From contig JBBHKE010003457.1 of assembly GCA_037447655.1 (NCBI GenBank), positions 186,001 through 250,000 of the forward strand: a stretch of DNA of 64,000 nucleotides, written 5' to 3'. Of the stretch, positions 22,263 to 34,220 are shown piece after piece. The notes under the pieces were generated by a model. The model had not been told where the DNA came from, did no database searches, and saw only the letters and a list, made by a program, of their open reading frames with translations. Both the position numbers and the translations under genes were made by a program. The stretch is from Zygnema cylindricum. Its lineage: Eukaryota > Streptophyta > Zygnematophyceae > Zygnematales > Zygnemataceae. Each line of letters opens with the position of its first letter. Position 1 is the stretch's first letter.

Positions 22263-23251
22263 TGCAACTTGATACCTAGATTGGTACTCAAAGTAGGCAG
22301 CTTACTAGAAGCCTATAGGATAGCCTCAATTAAGAGGTCTTTGGTTGAGTATTGTTGACACCCTGACAGAATACATATTGACCAAATTGCATTCATTGGA
22401 AGGGTAGACTCCTCAGAGTCTACTATAAAAAGAATCCTTGAATTTTTCCCCTGAGCAGTAAATTATCAATGGTCAAAGATGACTTTTTTATATACAACAT
22501 CTCTTTGGGAGACAGGCGGCTACCTCTAATTTTCTAAGTCTTAAACCCCTCTCTAAACCCTCTACTTCCGATGTACGGAGCTAATCAATTCAGTGTACCG
22601 TACAAAAAGGTACTCGGTCCGGAGTACTTTCTGTACGGCCATTGTACGTCATGGTCAAAAAGACGACGCGTGCCATATCCCGGTTTCCCATAGTATGTCC
22701 CAGAGATGCCGTCATCCAATGACATGTTGCCACGTGTCACTCGGTGTGTCTATGACCGCAAGCGGCCAAATCGACCATTCAGCGATGTCGACTTCTTTCT
22801 CCGCCGTTAGATTGATGTCGACCTTAATTTATAGCCGTTAAAATAGAAGCAGTACTTTTCCGTGTATTTCTATTTAACTTTGCCTATGTGATTGTGGTTT
22901 GTTTGTTAGTAAACCAAACTTCTCTATTTCGTCATCTTTAAATAGCTATCATACCCTATATACTTCAGCAGTGGTCTTAGACTACAAGATTAGACTAACA
23001 ACTACTTTGACAGACGGTAAGTACCACGATCTAATCCAAGGTCCGTCAATCGTTTTGGTAAGTTTACCAAGGGTCGGCCTTCTGACTCTAGAAGAAGCAT
23101 AGGCTGCCATGGCTCTAGCTTCCTCTTAAGCCTTTAGTGACTACGAGAAGTATGGAGGCTAGAGAGAGAAGCTAGAAGCAGGCTGCCTCTGCTCTTTCCT
23201 GCTCCTACTTAAATTAATTAAGTAATCTAGAAAATACCTTTAATTTCAACA
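22263..23251 (-). repeat. 3' LTR of copia G
   Basis: Reading minus it starts TGTTGAAATTAAAGG (23251) and ends CAAGTTGCA (22263). GTAC-rich U3 lies at 22590-22660 and a tRNA-like module near 22970-23040. PPT AAAATTAGGGGAG is adjacent at 23252-23264. Confidence 0.88.
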
Positions 23252-23299
23252 CTCCCCTAATTTTCTAGTCACTTTTAATTTTAAGTCCACATCTCTTCC

Positions 23300-26200
23300 T
23301 GCAAAAAAAAAAATTAGGAGAAGGTACAGGCTTGGTCATCATGCCTGCCACAATCTCACTGTCTGGTCTATATTCTAGACTTATTATTTTGTTCTCCACC
23401 TTCTCCTTATAAAGCTTTGTCTGATGTCTATGTGTTTTGTTTTAAAATGATGTTTGGGATTAGCAGCAATTGTTATTACTACTTAATCATCACATAATAT
23501 TTTCTAAATTCCACTTTTAAGATGCCCTAATTCACCAAGCAAGGATTTGACCCACATTAATTCCTCCATAGCAGAGCAAGATGCCATATACTCTACTTCA
23601 ATGGTAGTCTGAGCAATGACCTCTTGCTGTTTAGTGCTCTAGCAATAAGCACCATTCCCTACATACAACACATATTCAGATGTACATCTTCGCATCGGAG
23701 CATCCCCATAGCTGGTATCATTCTAAGTGGTGATGTCAGTGTTTTCCCGACCCAGATGTAGCCATAGATCCCTAGTTCCTATGAGATATTTGAGGACCCT
23801 TTTAGATGCTTCCTAATCCCTTTTGGTAGGAGCATTCAGACTCCTACGTAGCACTCGAAGAGCTGCTGCCAAATATGGTCTGGTACAATTCATATAATAA
23901 ATCAGACTACCCATTACCTGTCTGTATGTAATAGTTTGCATAAACTTCTTTTCTTCTAGACCTAGTTCATCATCTAGAATAAGGATGTCTCCTTCCTCAC
24001 TTCCTTTACTTCCTTTCTTTTGATCCATGGGAGTTGTGTAACTGTTGGCTTTGTTCATCTGAAATTTTTTCAGTATGTTTCAAATTGCCTCTTTCTGATT
24101 TAGTCTAATTATTATCTTTTTCCTATCTCTCTCTACTTTTATTCATAGAATACATCTAGTCTCCCCCATATCCTTCATTTTGAATCTTCCCTTTAGATCT
24201 GTTTTTAGTTTGTTAATTTTTTTTAATGACTTACCTAGAACAATAAGATCTTCAACATAAATTGCAATAAAGATGATACCTTCTTCATCTTCAAAAACAT
24301 AAATTGAATGATCTGAAATGATGCGGATGTATCCCAGACCGGTAAGGAACTCATCAAGTTTTTTGTTCAATTGTTTGGGCGCCTGTTGCAAACCATAGAG
24401 AGATTTGATCAATCGGCATACCTTACTTTTTTTCTCCTTGTTCCACGAATCCTTCTTGCTGTCGCATTAAGATCTCCTCCTCTAGTTCTCCATGTAGGAA
24501 AGTTGTCTTTATGTCTATCTGGTGTATTCCATGTCTTCTAAAGTTGCCAAACTGTGAAGTATCCGGACCGAGGGAAATTTGACCATCGGAGCAAAGGTTT
24601 CTTTGTAGTCTATTCCCTCTTTCTGAGTAAAACCTTTCGCCACTAACCGGGCCTTATACCGCTCAATAGTATTCTCTGGATTCAGTTTTAGTTGGAAAAC
24701 TCACTTACATTCAATTAGTTTTCTATCAGGTGGGCAGTCCACCAACTCCCAAGTATCAGCCACCATGATTAAAGACATCTCTTCATTGATGGCCGTCTCC
24801 CACCAGTTTTTTTATGGACAGTTCATTGCCTCTTCATATATTTGAGGTTCTTTCGGGTGAGATAGTTTAGTTACCTTGTTGTTTACTTGTTTCTCTTGAA
24901 GTCTTTTGCTGCTTCTTCTCCCTCTCTCAAAGTCTGCAGCCGGAATAGATATTTCTCGTGGATTCTTTCGAATCACCACGGCTTCTACCCTATCCCTCGC
25001 ATCTATATTCGTTTCCGCCACGTCTTTCGCTTGTGTCATTATTGTTTCCAAGTTCAAGTCTTTCTCTGTATGTTTTGAATCTGCAAGAATATCATCTTCT
25101 TAAATACCTGGATAGTTAGGAAGATGAAAGTCATCAGAATTGTCTTACTCAAATCTGATTCTGACTGACTTTGAGGATTTTAAGGAATCTACCGACTTCC
25201 CTTCATCCATAGCTACTAGATGCTTTACTAAAATTATATCTTCTCTCTTTAGATCGTACACTCTTTTACCCTTTTACATCCTCAACATATCCTAGCAAGT
25301 ATCCGAGTTTCCCTTTAGGATCTAATTTCCTGTTTGATTTATCTGTTTCTAAACTAAAGACTTTACTACCGAAAACCTTTAAGTGAGATAGATCTGGTTT
25401 TTGGCCCGTCCATTTCTCATATGGAGTTTGGCCTTTCACCGCTCAAGGTAGTACTCTATTTCTTAAATAATTAGCACAATTCATAGCTTCGGCCCAAAAC
25501 CTTTTTCCTATCCTTTTATTTGACAACATACTCCGGGCATATCATTTAGTGTCCTATTTAATCTCACGGCAACACCATTCTCTTCCGGGTTTTCCGGAAC
25601 AGTCTTTTGATGTTGAACACCATCCTCCCTTAAGAACTCCTCAAACTGATTGGAGGTATATTCCCCTCCATTGTCACTTTTTACTCTTTTTATTGGGGTT
25701 TCGTGAAGTTTCTCCGCCCATGCTTTATATTGTTTCAAATACTCTTGAGTTTCTTATTTGTTTTTTAGAAAGAATACGCTGGAGTATCGGGACCAATCAT
25801 CAGTAATGGTTAACATAAATCTTTTGCCTCCGGGTGATGGCACTCTCGCCGGTCCCCAAATGTCCGTGTGTACCAAATCCATAACTTTTTCTCCTTTATA
25901 AGTTGCTTCTTTTGGAAATGGTAATCTGTGTACTTTACCTTGAGCACACCCACTACAATCACTCACATTCTCATTTTCCCCAAAGCATATCCCTTCAACT
26001 ACTCCCAACTTTTTCATTTCTTTTAACTTTTCTAGATTCATATGCCCAAGTCTTTTATGCCACAACATAATATCATTGACACGAGTAAAGTAAAGTTTGA
26101 GTTTTCATTATTTTAAGCAAGCCTGAACATTCCTTGGCTTCCTTTCTGAGCAGTGAAATACACATCTTCCTCAAAGCTAGCTGTAAAAACTCTTTTTCAG

Positions 26201-26475
26201 GTGCTAGTTTCAAAACCTTTATCATCTAATACAGATGTAGGGAAAAGGTTTTTGTTTAACTCTAGAACAAACAATATATCAGAGAATGTAACTATTGAGG
26301 TTTTCCCTTCCACTATGACTTTCAGATCTACCGATCCTACATACGTAGTGGTAACTACCCTCCCATCCCTATATTTAATCTCTAATGTAGGAATCTTTCT
26401 TAGTTTAGTGAACAAATGCTTTTCCTTGCACATGTGCATGATGCACTTGAGTCCAAAATCCAACCCCCTTCACCT
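23300..26475 (-). pseudogene. Copia G pol (PR-INT-RT-RNase H)
   Basis: Protease region near 26450 still encodes WILDS with the catalytic Asp, but a frame change follows. Integrase: WHKRLGHMNLEKL (26060), CSGCAQGKVHRLPF (25960), HTDIWGPARVPSPGG (25870) and VKSDNGGEYTSNQFEEF (25670). RT: KSLYGLQQAPKQ (24400), and the YVDD box reads YVEDLIVL (24245), probably inactive. RNase H: WEA-K...YLIGTRDLWLH (23770), decayed to 23300. Stops and frame changes are scattered throughout. Confidence 0.85.
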
Positions 26476-26619
26476 TTTAATCCACGGAAAGCACATTTAT
26501 GCTTCCGTGGAATTTCGACTTTAGTCTTTGCCTCCAACTCCTCATCCAAAATAAGTTCATCGTCCTCCTCATCGAATTCTTCCTTAAGAACCAGTTTGAC
26601 AAGTGTTTTTTACTCTCCT

Positions 26620-27595
26620 CGTGGCTAACCCCCGGTGTGCCCCTCCTTTATCAAAGCTCGGTCAATTTTGTACATTCCGCCATGTAATACCTAGGTTTCT
26701 TGTAAAAATGACAAAGCCCCTTCGGTCCCCCTTTTTTCGGACTCATCGGATTGATTGTTCTAGTCTTCCCCTCTATGACTTCTAAGGAGTTTTCGTTAAT
26801 CTTTGTTTCTCCAACTTGCTTCGGCTGCCAAGGCTTGCCCACTCTTAACTCCCTTCCTGTTTTTGATTGTATTTTCTCGGATGAGGATCAAATCAACTAC
26901 CGAGTTTCATATCTATCTAGGGTTCGACAGATCTTGCACCCGGTTGATAATGTTCTTATATTCATTCTGTAGTTTCATGAGTAAGCAGTGAACCTTTGCC
27001 TTCTCGGTTTCTTCTTTCTCGGCACATTCTAACTCCATGAAAAGTATTGCCAGCTCATTGCTAAAATCGAGCATCTTCTCTCCTTTGTGAAAGTATCCAT
27101 TGATCTTTTGTTCTGCTAACTTTTGTTCTTCAATCGTACCGCTCTCGTACATATCTATAAGAGCATCCCACAGATCAGAGGCCCTTTCCACTTGTAAATG
27201 AGGACCTACGAGTCCTTATGTGAGATGACAGAGGATAAAATGCTTGGCCGCCATATTGTTGTAGTCCTTAGTATCGATGTCATTCTCCTCATTTCTTAGA
27301 ATCGGAGACATGAAAACAAAATTGTTTGCTATAGGTGTGGTTTTCTCCTTTTCTTTCCCTTTTTCCACCATGATGCTTTCTCTGTCCTGTGAGTCCTTTG
27401 ATGGTGGTGGATTTGGTTTCCTCCAAACCCTAGAGGAATAGTTAAACCAGATGGACGCTTTACTCGCCCACTCACTATTCCCCAAAATCTTTTCTCACAT
27501 AGGGCTCCTGTCATCATACTCTCCCAGTAGATGATCCTAGTCCCATTGAATATGGGCACCCTAGAGGGTGGGCCCATAACATGTTACTCTGAGAC
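26620..27595 (-). pseudogene. Copia G gag
   Basis: Starts in the LTR (ATGGAGGTCTCAGAG, about 27595) and passes the primer site as VMGPPSRVPIFNGT. It continues with CEKRFWGIVSGRV, PLGFGGNQ, AAKHFILCHLT, EEQKLAEQKINGYF and VHCLLMKLQNEY, then the zinc knuckle LCHFYKKPRYYMAEC (about 26700), where the second Cys and the His are both Tyr. There are several frame changes. Confidence 0.82.
27565..27581 (-). promoter_or_regulatory. Primer-binding site of copia G
   Basis: TGTTATGGGCCCACCC (minus) abuts the 5' LTR end at 27582. GTTATGGGCCCACC is retained exactly, complementary to the plant initiator tRNA-Met anticodon arm. Confidence 0.72.
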
Positions 27596-28568
27596 CTCCA
27601 TTGGCACTTAGAGTAGGCAGCTTACTAGAAGACTCTAGGATAGCCTCAATTAAGAGTTCTTTGGTTGAGTATTGTTAACACCCTAATAGAATACTGATTG
27701 ACCAAACTAAACCCATTAGAAGGGTAGACTCCCCTAAGTCTACTACAAAAAGAATCCTTGAATTGCTCCTCTGAGCAGTAAATTATCAATGGTCAAAGAT
27801 GACCTTTATGTACATGATCTCTCTAGGAGAGAGGCGGCTACCTTTAATTTTCTAAGTCCTAAAACCCTCTCTAAACCCTTTACTTCTGATGTACGGAGCT
27901 AATCAATTCAATGTACAGTACAAAAAGGTACTTGGCCTGGAGTACTTTCTGTACAGCCATTGTACGACATGGCCAGAAAGACGACGCCTACCATATCCGG
28001 GTTCGCCATAGTATGTCCTGGAGATGCCGTCATCCAATGTCATATTGCCACGTGTCACCTGGTGTGGCTATGATTGCAAACCGCCAAATTGACCATTCCG
28101 CGATGCCGCCTTCTTTTTCTGTCAATAGATTGATGTTAGCCTTCATTTATAGCCGTTAAAATACAAGCAAAACTTTGCAGTGTATTTCTATTTAAATGTG
28201 TTTGTATGATTTTGGTCCATTTGTCAGTAAACTAAACTTCTCTATTTCGTCATCTTTAAATAGCTATCGTACCCTATAAACTTCAGCATTGGTCTTAGAC
28301 TACAGGATAAGATTAACAGCTACTTTGACAGACGATAGGTTCTTGGATCAAATCTTAATCTATCAATCCTTTTGGTAAGTTTACCAAGGGTTAGCCTTTT
28401 GACTCTAGATGATAACATAACAACCATGGCTGTAGCTTTGTCTGTAGCTTTCAATGACTACGACAAGTATGAAGGCTCGAGAGAGAAGCTAGAAGCAAGC
28501 TGCCTCTGCTCTTTCATTCGCGTACTTAAATTAATTAAGCAATCTAGAAAATACCTTCAATTTAAACA
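27582..28568 (-). repeat. 5' LTR of copia G
   Basis: Mirrors 22263-23251. It contains the GTAC-rich U3 (27900-27970), CACGTGTCACC (28050) and the conserved motif TACTTGTCGTAGTCATTGA (minus, about 28450). Confidence 0.88.
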
Positions 28569-31120
28569 ACCGCTATGTCGGTCCTTCTATTGTTCATAAA
28601 GTAGATCAAACTTCGTACGACGTGTCTATAAAGAATAAACTTTATACGTTCTCTCTCATCTAGACTCATCATATCATTAAAGATTATCACTCCTCTTTCT
28701 ACACTCCCATCACTTACTTTCTTCAATTCCATGAGAGTGGTACAACTGTTTGCTTTCTCCATCTTGAATTTCTCAAGCATATTACATATTGTTTCTTTTT
28801 GAGTGAGTGTAATGATCATTTTCTCCGTATCTCTTTCCATTTGAATTCCCAAAAATATATCTTGCCTCTCATAAATCTTTCATGTGAAATGTGCTTCTAA
28901 GATCTTTCTTTAACCTATTGATATTTTCCAAAGACTTACTTAACGCCAGCAAATCATCCACATAAATTGCAATAAAGATCAGCCTATCCTCATCTTCAAA
29001 TATATAGATAGAATGGTCTAAGGTGATCTGGATATATCCCTGACCAGTGAGAAACTCATCTAGTTTCTTATTCCATTGTCGCGGAGCCTGTTTATGTCCT
29101 TATAAGGACTATATGATTCTGCAGACTTTGCTCTCTTCCCCAGCCTCCAAAAACCCCTTTGGTTGCCGCAAGAAGAATTCTTCCTTTAACTCACCATTGA
29201 GAAAGGCGGTCTTAATATCGATTAGATGGATTTCCATGTCTTCGCTGCTGCTAGAATGAGGATAATCCTTACTGATGGGAAACAAACAACTGGAGCAAAT
29301 GTCTCCTCATAGTCAATCCCCTCCTATTGGGTGAACCCCTTTGCCACCAACCGAGCCTTATATCTTTTAATGGTATTATCTAGGTTTAGTTTTAGCTTAA
29401 ATACCCATTTAAAACCAATAGATTTTCTGTCTAAAGGACAATCTGTTAGCTCCCAAGTATTTGCTTCCATGATCGAAGCCATCTCATCAATTATGGCTCT
29501 AATCCATCTGTTCTTTTTTGGGCTATTTATTGCCTCCAATTTTGACTGAGGCTCATCAGGATGAGATATTTTAGTTACCTTGTGGGCAGCCCGTTTCTCT
29601 TGTATCCTTTTCCTGCTCCTTCTCCCCCTTTCAAACTCTATTGCAGGAATAGAGGGAAGTCTTGGGTTTGTCCTTACTGTCTCATTCCCTCCTTTATCGA
29701 TGGAAGATGATTCCGGTTCCTATTTTTTGTCTCCTCGAAGTCTATAGGAACATGTGAGGTATCTGTTAAATCTCTTATATCTTGGATCTCCCCTGAATCC
29801 TCAATCGCGGTCTCACTCATGTCTTTTTCGGGAAAATCAGAGTTCTCCTCACTTTCGGACTTAAACATGATTCTTACCTTCTAGGTATATTTGAAGGGGT
29901 CAATTGACTTTCTTTCATCCATGACAACTAGATGTTTGATCAGAATGATATCTTGCTTTCCTAAGTCATAGACTCAATATCCCTTGACATCCTCATCATA
30001 TCCCACAAAATATCCAAGTTTTCCCTTAGCATCAAGTTTCCAGTTTTTCTTATCCGTATCTAGATTGTTAACTTGGCTACCGAATACTTTAAGGTGAAAG
30101 ATATCCAGTTTCCTTCCAACCCATCTCTCATAAGGCGTCATACCTTTGAGAGCTAAGGTAAGGACATTATTATTAATGTAGTAGGCACAGTTCATGGCTT
30201 CTTCCCAAAATCTCTTTGCTATTCTCTTGTCAGCCAACATACTTCATACACTATCTCCTAGATTTCTGTTTAACCTCTCACCTACCCCATTTTGTTTTGG
30301 ATTATGTGGTACAGTTTTGTGGTGTTGAACTCCCTCATCTCTCAAGTATTCCTCAAACCGGTTAGAGGTATATTCTTCCCCATTATCACTCATTAGTCCC
30401 TTAATGGGGGTTACATGCAGCTTCTCAATCCAGGCTATATATTCTTTGAAGTAAGTTGGTGTTTCAAACTTTGTTTTTAGAAAGTAAAATCTAGAGTACC
30501 TAAACCAGTCATTAGTTATTGTCAAGATATACCTTTTTCCTCCAACTAAGGGTACCCTTGCTGGTCCCCAAATATCTTTGTAGATTAAATCTAGAACCTT
30601 TTCCCCTCTATATGTGGGAGCTTTAGGGAAAGGAAGTTTGTGAGCCTTACCTTGGGAAAAGCCACTACAATCATTCACCATTACATTATCACTAAACTGA
30701 ATGCGTTTTACTTCTATAAACATCTTCATTTCCCTCAACCTATCAAAGTGCACATGCCCCAACCGCTTATGCCAAATCATCAACTTTGGGACACCAACAT
30801 AATAAGCATTCTTGTTTTCAGTACTCTGGGTAAGCCTAAACATTCCTTGGCTACCGTTATCTGCAGTGAAGTAAACTTCATCCCTATACTTAGCTGTGAA
30901 GACTCCCTTTCTAGTGAACGTATTAAATTCTTTGTCATCTAACACCGATGTAGAGACAAGATTTTTACTTAGCTAAGGAATATAGAGCACATCTGAGAAA
31001 GTGAGTATAGAAGTCTTACCCTCCACTAAGACTTTCAAATCTACTTATCCCAATAGATCTCTAGTAACCACTCTACCATCCCTATACTCTATTTCTACAG
31101 GAGGGACTTGTCACAACACA
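28569..31120 (-). pseudogene. Copia F PR-INT-RT, proximal part
   Basis: Continues upstream of copia G. RT has IAIYVDDLLALSKS (28960) and [10 protein letters not shown] (29345). The polyprotein middle has LDTDKKNWKLDAKGKLGYF (30030). A long integrase ORF spans 30945-30244 with WHKRLGHVHFDRL (30770), SGFSQGKAHKLPF (zinc-finger Cys partly lost, 30650) and DIWGPARVP (30560), then MSDNGEEYTSNRFEEYL (30390). The protease motif is IINSGASMHV (31145), again Asn for Asp. Confidence 0.85.
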
Positions 31121-32266
31121 TGCATGGATGCACCTGAGTTGATGATCGATCCTTCTTGTGGAGCTTCCCGAATTGCTCGAAGGGAAAAATTGAGTCTCCG
31201 AGGGATCTCCTTCTCCTCCAAACTCTCGTCAAGAAGAAGCTCCCTATCCTCCTCAGTGGACTCGTCCTTGGTTTCTCCTGTCACTTTTGTGACCACAAGT
31301 GCCTTTTTTTTCCCTCTAAAAGAACCCCCTCCATGGTTCTCTTGGATTCTCAGCTCTGACAACTTGACACAATTTGCGATAAAGTGTCTCGGCTTTTTGC
31401 AAAAACGACAAAGGCCCTTTGGGGGCCTCTATCCTCCAACCTGAACTCTTTCTCCTTTGTATGCCTTTTCGCGTCCTGTCTCCACCTATCCCCTCCAATA
31501 GCTAGAGCTTGAACGTTCTTTCCTCCACTTCTGATCTTAATCGTTTTCTCCTGCACAAGTATCATGCGGACCACTGTATTCCACTTCCATGAACTATCAG
31601 TCATTTCATGTACTCGGTACACTATGTTCCCATACTCGTCGGGTAACTTCATGATGGGAGTGTTAACTTTTATTTTCATTGTACTTATCCATCCGGCACT
31701 CTCCATCTCCATATACAAACAAGAAAGATCATTATAGTAGTCTAACATCTTTCCCCTTTTGTAAGTATAATTTCCCAACTTTTGCTCTGCCTATTGGAGC
31801 TCCTGAATCGTACCTGCTCAATAGATCTCTATAAAACTCACCCACAAATCCTCGGCCTTGTAAACGTGAAGATAGAGAGTTGCCAAAGCTTGAGTGAGGT
31901 GTCTTAAAATGAAATGTTTGGCAACCATGTTGGTGTCTTCCCACATTTGAGTATCGGTCTCCACGGTCTTCACGATCGCCGCTCCAGGTGTCGTGGGAAT
32001 AGAGGCAATAGGAGTAAGAGGTGTCTCCTTCTCTTTCCCCTTGTCGGACACACTCCTGTCCCTATCATCAACATCCTCTGGTGTAGCAGATGTTGCTTCT
32101 ACAGAAAACCTTATTCCACCAAACCCTGGTGGGGTTCCTTCAGGTGGACATTTCAATTGTCCACAAACAATACCCCATTATCGTTTTTCACACAAAGCCC
32201 TTGTCATCATGGCTTCCTAATAGATAAACTGTGATCCATTGAAGATGGGCACCCTAGAGGGTGGGC
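31110..32266 (-). pseudogene. Copia F gag
   Basis: Passes the primer site as VMGPP and has CPPEGTPPGFGG (32150), AAIVKTVETDTQMWED (31980), AKHFILRHLTQALATL (31900), GNYTYKRGKMLDYYNDL (31760) and VRMILVQEKTIKIRSGGK (31560). The zinc knuckle region reads FVVFAKSRDTLSQIVSSC (31390), frameshifted from CRFCKKPRHFIANC. The same gag architecture is present in the other families, strongly diverged in sequence. Confidence 0.8.
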
Positions 32267-32274
32267 CCATAACC

Positions 32275-33297
32275 TGCAATCCTGTGTCTTGAATTAGACT
32301 ACACAATTCAAGAAGCCTCTAGATAGTTTTTAACAAACCCAATTTCAATGGCAACCACTGCTGCCCAAGCAAACAAGTTGACAATATGACTGCACCCTTG
32401 TGTAGCTTAGACTCTTTTAAGTCTGTAGGAAAAAGAATCTTTGAAAACGCCCAACCAAGCAATTAGTTATATGGTGGCAAAGATGACAATATATACAAAC
32501 TCTCAAAGAGAGAGAAGACCATCTACCACATTTTTCTAAGTCCTAGCTCCCTCTCACAACCCTTATCTCCTGACTATACGAACCAATCAGAACACAACCA
32601 ATCATAACACTGTACAGTACAAGAAAGTACTACTGCCGATGTACTTTTTGTACGGCCTTTGTATGACAAGGCCATTAAGCGGACACGTGTCCACTTTTCA
32701 CTCATCTGTACATTCCTCCAAATTCCCGCGGCCGAATGTTATCTCTCCACATGGCCCAAGGTCATGCCAAGTCACAAAATGCCAAAGTGACCTTTCCCCG
32801 ATCTCGGCCATGATGTGAGCTGTTGGATAGAATTTAGTATTTGATCTCAACTGTCGAAACAAATGTTTGATTCATTTGTTTCGTGCAGAATCATATCTAT
32901 GTTGTATTTAACTTGTTCTATGTATCTCTATTTGTATTTCCGTTAATTGGAATAGCTACCTTAACACTGTTTAAATATTTATCAAACCCTATATACTTTA
33001 GCAAACTTCTACGATAGATTGGTTAGAGCAAACGGCTACGCCATGCTTTACCGGACGGAGGTTCGAGTCTTGCCGTACTCAACCTTTTGGTGCGAGTGAC
33101 TTAGGTCACTCTTGTACTGCACAGGTGGAGCTGAGGCACCCATGGCTCCACTACTCTCTCTCTCTCCTTTTGTGACTACAACAAGTATGGGGGATGGAGA
33201 GAGAGAGGTGGAGGCTGACTACTTTCGCTCTTTTTTCTTTTCATCTATTTAGACCTAGAAAATACTTATAATAAATCCTCTTTAGTTATTTTCAACA
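32275..33297 (-). repeat. 5' LTR of copia F
   Basis: TGCAATCCTG at 32275 follows the primer-binding site GGTTATGGGCCCACCC (minus, 32258-32274), which matches the plant initiator tRNA-Met anticodon arm over 15 bases. The LTR ends TTTTCAACA at 33297. The tRNA-like module is at 33010-33082. Confidence 0.87.
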
Positions 33298-33645
33298 ACT
33301 TCATATATGCTAGACATTCTGTGGACCAATGGAGGTCATAGAATTACAGTACGCTCACCTGATGTGCTGGTAGGGTGGAAAATTCGAAACTTCCACCAAG
33401 GAGTCCTCCACCAAGTTGCGGGTGGCACTTATTCATTGCCAAAGTCAAAAGTGCAAATATTTTCCTAGAGGCTTCATATATGCTGAACATTCTGTGGACC
33501 AATGGAGGTCACAGAATTACAGTACGCTCACCTGATGTTAGGCAACAGTACGCTCACCTGATGTTAGGCGCACCAGTAGGGTGGAAGATTCGAAACTGCC
33601 ACAGGGAGTCCTCCACCAAGTTGTCCACACTCCACGAATAGGGGC
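33298..33645 (+). repeat. End of LTR E and a local tandem duplication
   Basis: CTTCATATATGCT...ACATTCTGTGGACCAATGGAGG occurs at 33299-33333 and again at 33471-33508. Each copy runs through the LTR end GAATTACA (33348 and about 33522) into the same flank GTACGCTCACCTGATGT and GTCCTCCACCAAGTTG. The second copy has a further 26-bp repeat of CAGTACGCTCACCTGATGTT. So a unit of about 170 bp spanning the LTR/host junction was duplicated after LTR E inserted. Confidence 0.75.
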
Positions 33646-34220
33646 CGAAAGGCAAATGAGACACGAGACAGATGGTAGGAAGAAGGGATTTGAAGGAAAA
33701 GGGAAGTTGCTGCACCGGGAAATAGAAAATGATGTCGGTGGAGTGGTCAGATGGGAAGGCCAGTGGCAAATCGAAAGGGAAAAGTGACAATTCAAAAGGG
33801 AAAAGGACGCAAAAAGGAAAAGGAGAAAGAACGCCAAATCTGACGGGAGCGATTAAAAAAGAAACGAGGAATACGGGATTGGCTCTTTTATCTTTTGCGG
33901 TTGTACTATACCTACGGTATTCTTTTGTCTTTTAGGGTTGTACTACACGTATGGTATTCTTTTATCGTTTGCAGCTGTACTACACCTACGGTTTTTCCGA
34001 TCATAGAAGAAAGAGGGAAGCTGAGAAAGTACAAAAGCGCATCGAGTAGAAGAAAGGCGCGTGGCGATCGAAAGCTGCCGCAGGAATTTGTGAAAAACCC
34101 AATTTCTTTTCGTAAGATCTATTGTATGAGTAAAATATTTTGTAAGTAAAATCTTTCAGAAGTAAATTCCTTAATAACTGAAATCTTTTTATATCCGCGC
34201 GACGCGGCGAGGAAGCAGCG
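33646..34220 (+). other. Intergenic, candidate promoter region
   Basis: No gene recognised. Two or three repeats of a TTGTACTACACSTAYGGTATTCTTT-like unit, each 20 bases or less when aligned, lie at about 33900-33995. Purine-rich sequence lies at 33660-33840. The stretch directly precedes the small secreted-protein gene and may hold its promoter; no TATA box is convincing. Confidence 0.3.

Larger units (their letters stand above)
22263..28568 (-). mobile_element. Copia G: full-length Ty1/copia element (6306 bp), same family as A
   Basis: LTRs are 22263-23251 (989 bp) and 27582-28568 (987 bp), close in sequence to the copia A LTR. It is inserted in copia F between the RT and RNase H domains. 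Flanks gccgg and accgc (element sense GCGGT and CCGGC) fit a GCGGC target with one change each. Gag, PR, INT, RT and RNase H are all present but broken. Confidence 0.88.
20851..33297 (-). mobile_element. Copia F: Ty1/copia element containing nested copia G
   Basis: Minus-strand element. The 3' LTR is 20851-21637 (shortened by about 236 bp in U5) and the 5' LTR is 32275-33297 (1023 bp). Internal regions are 21638-22262 and 28569-32274. Flanks gcttt (20846-20850) and acttc (33298-33302) fit a target GCTTC with one later change on each side. The LTR family differs from A, B and C. Confidence 0.86.
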
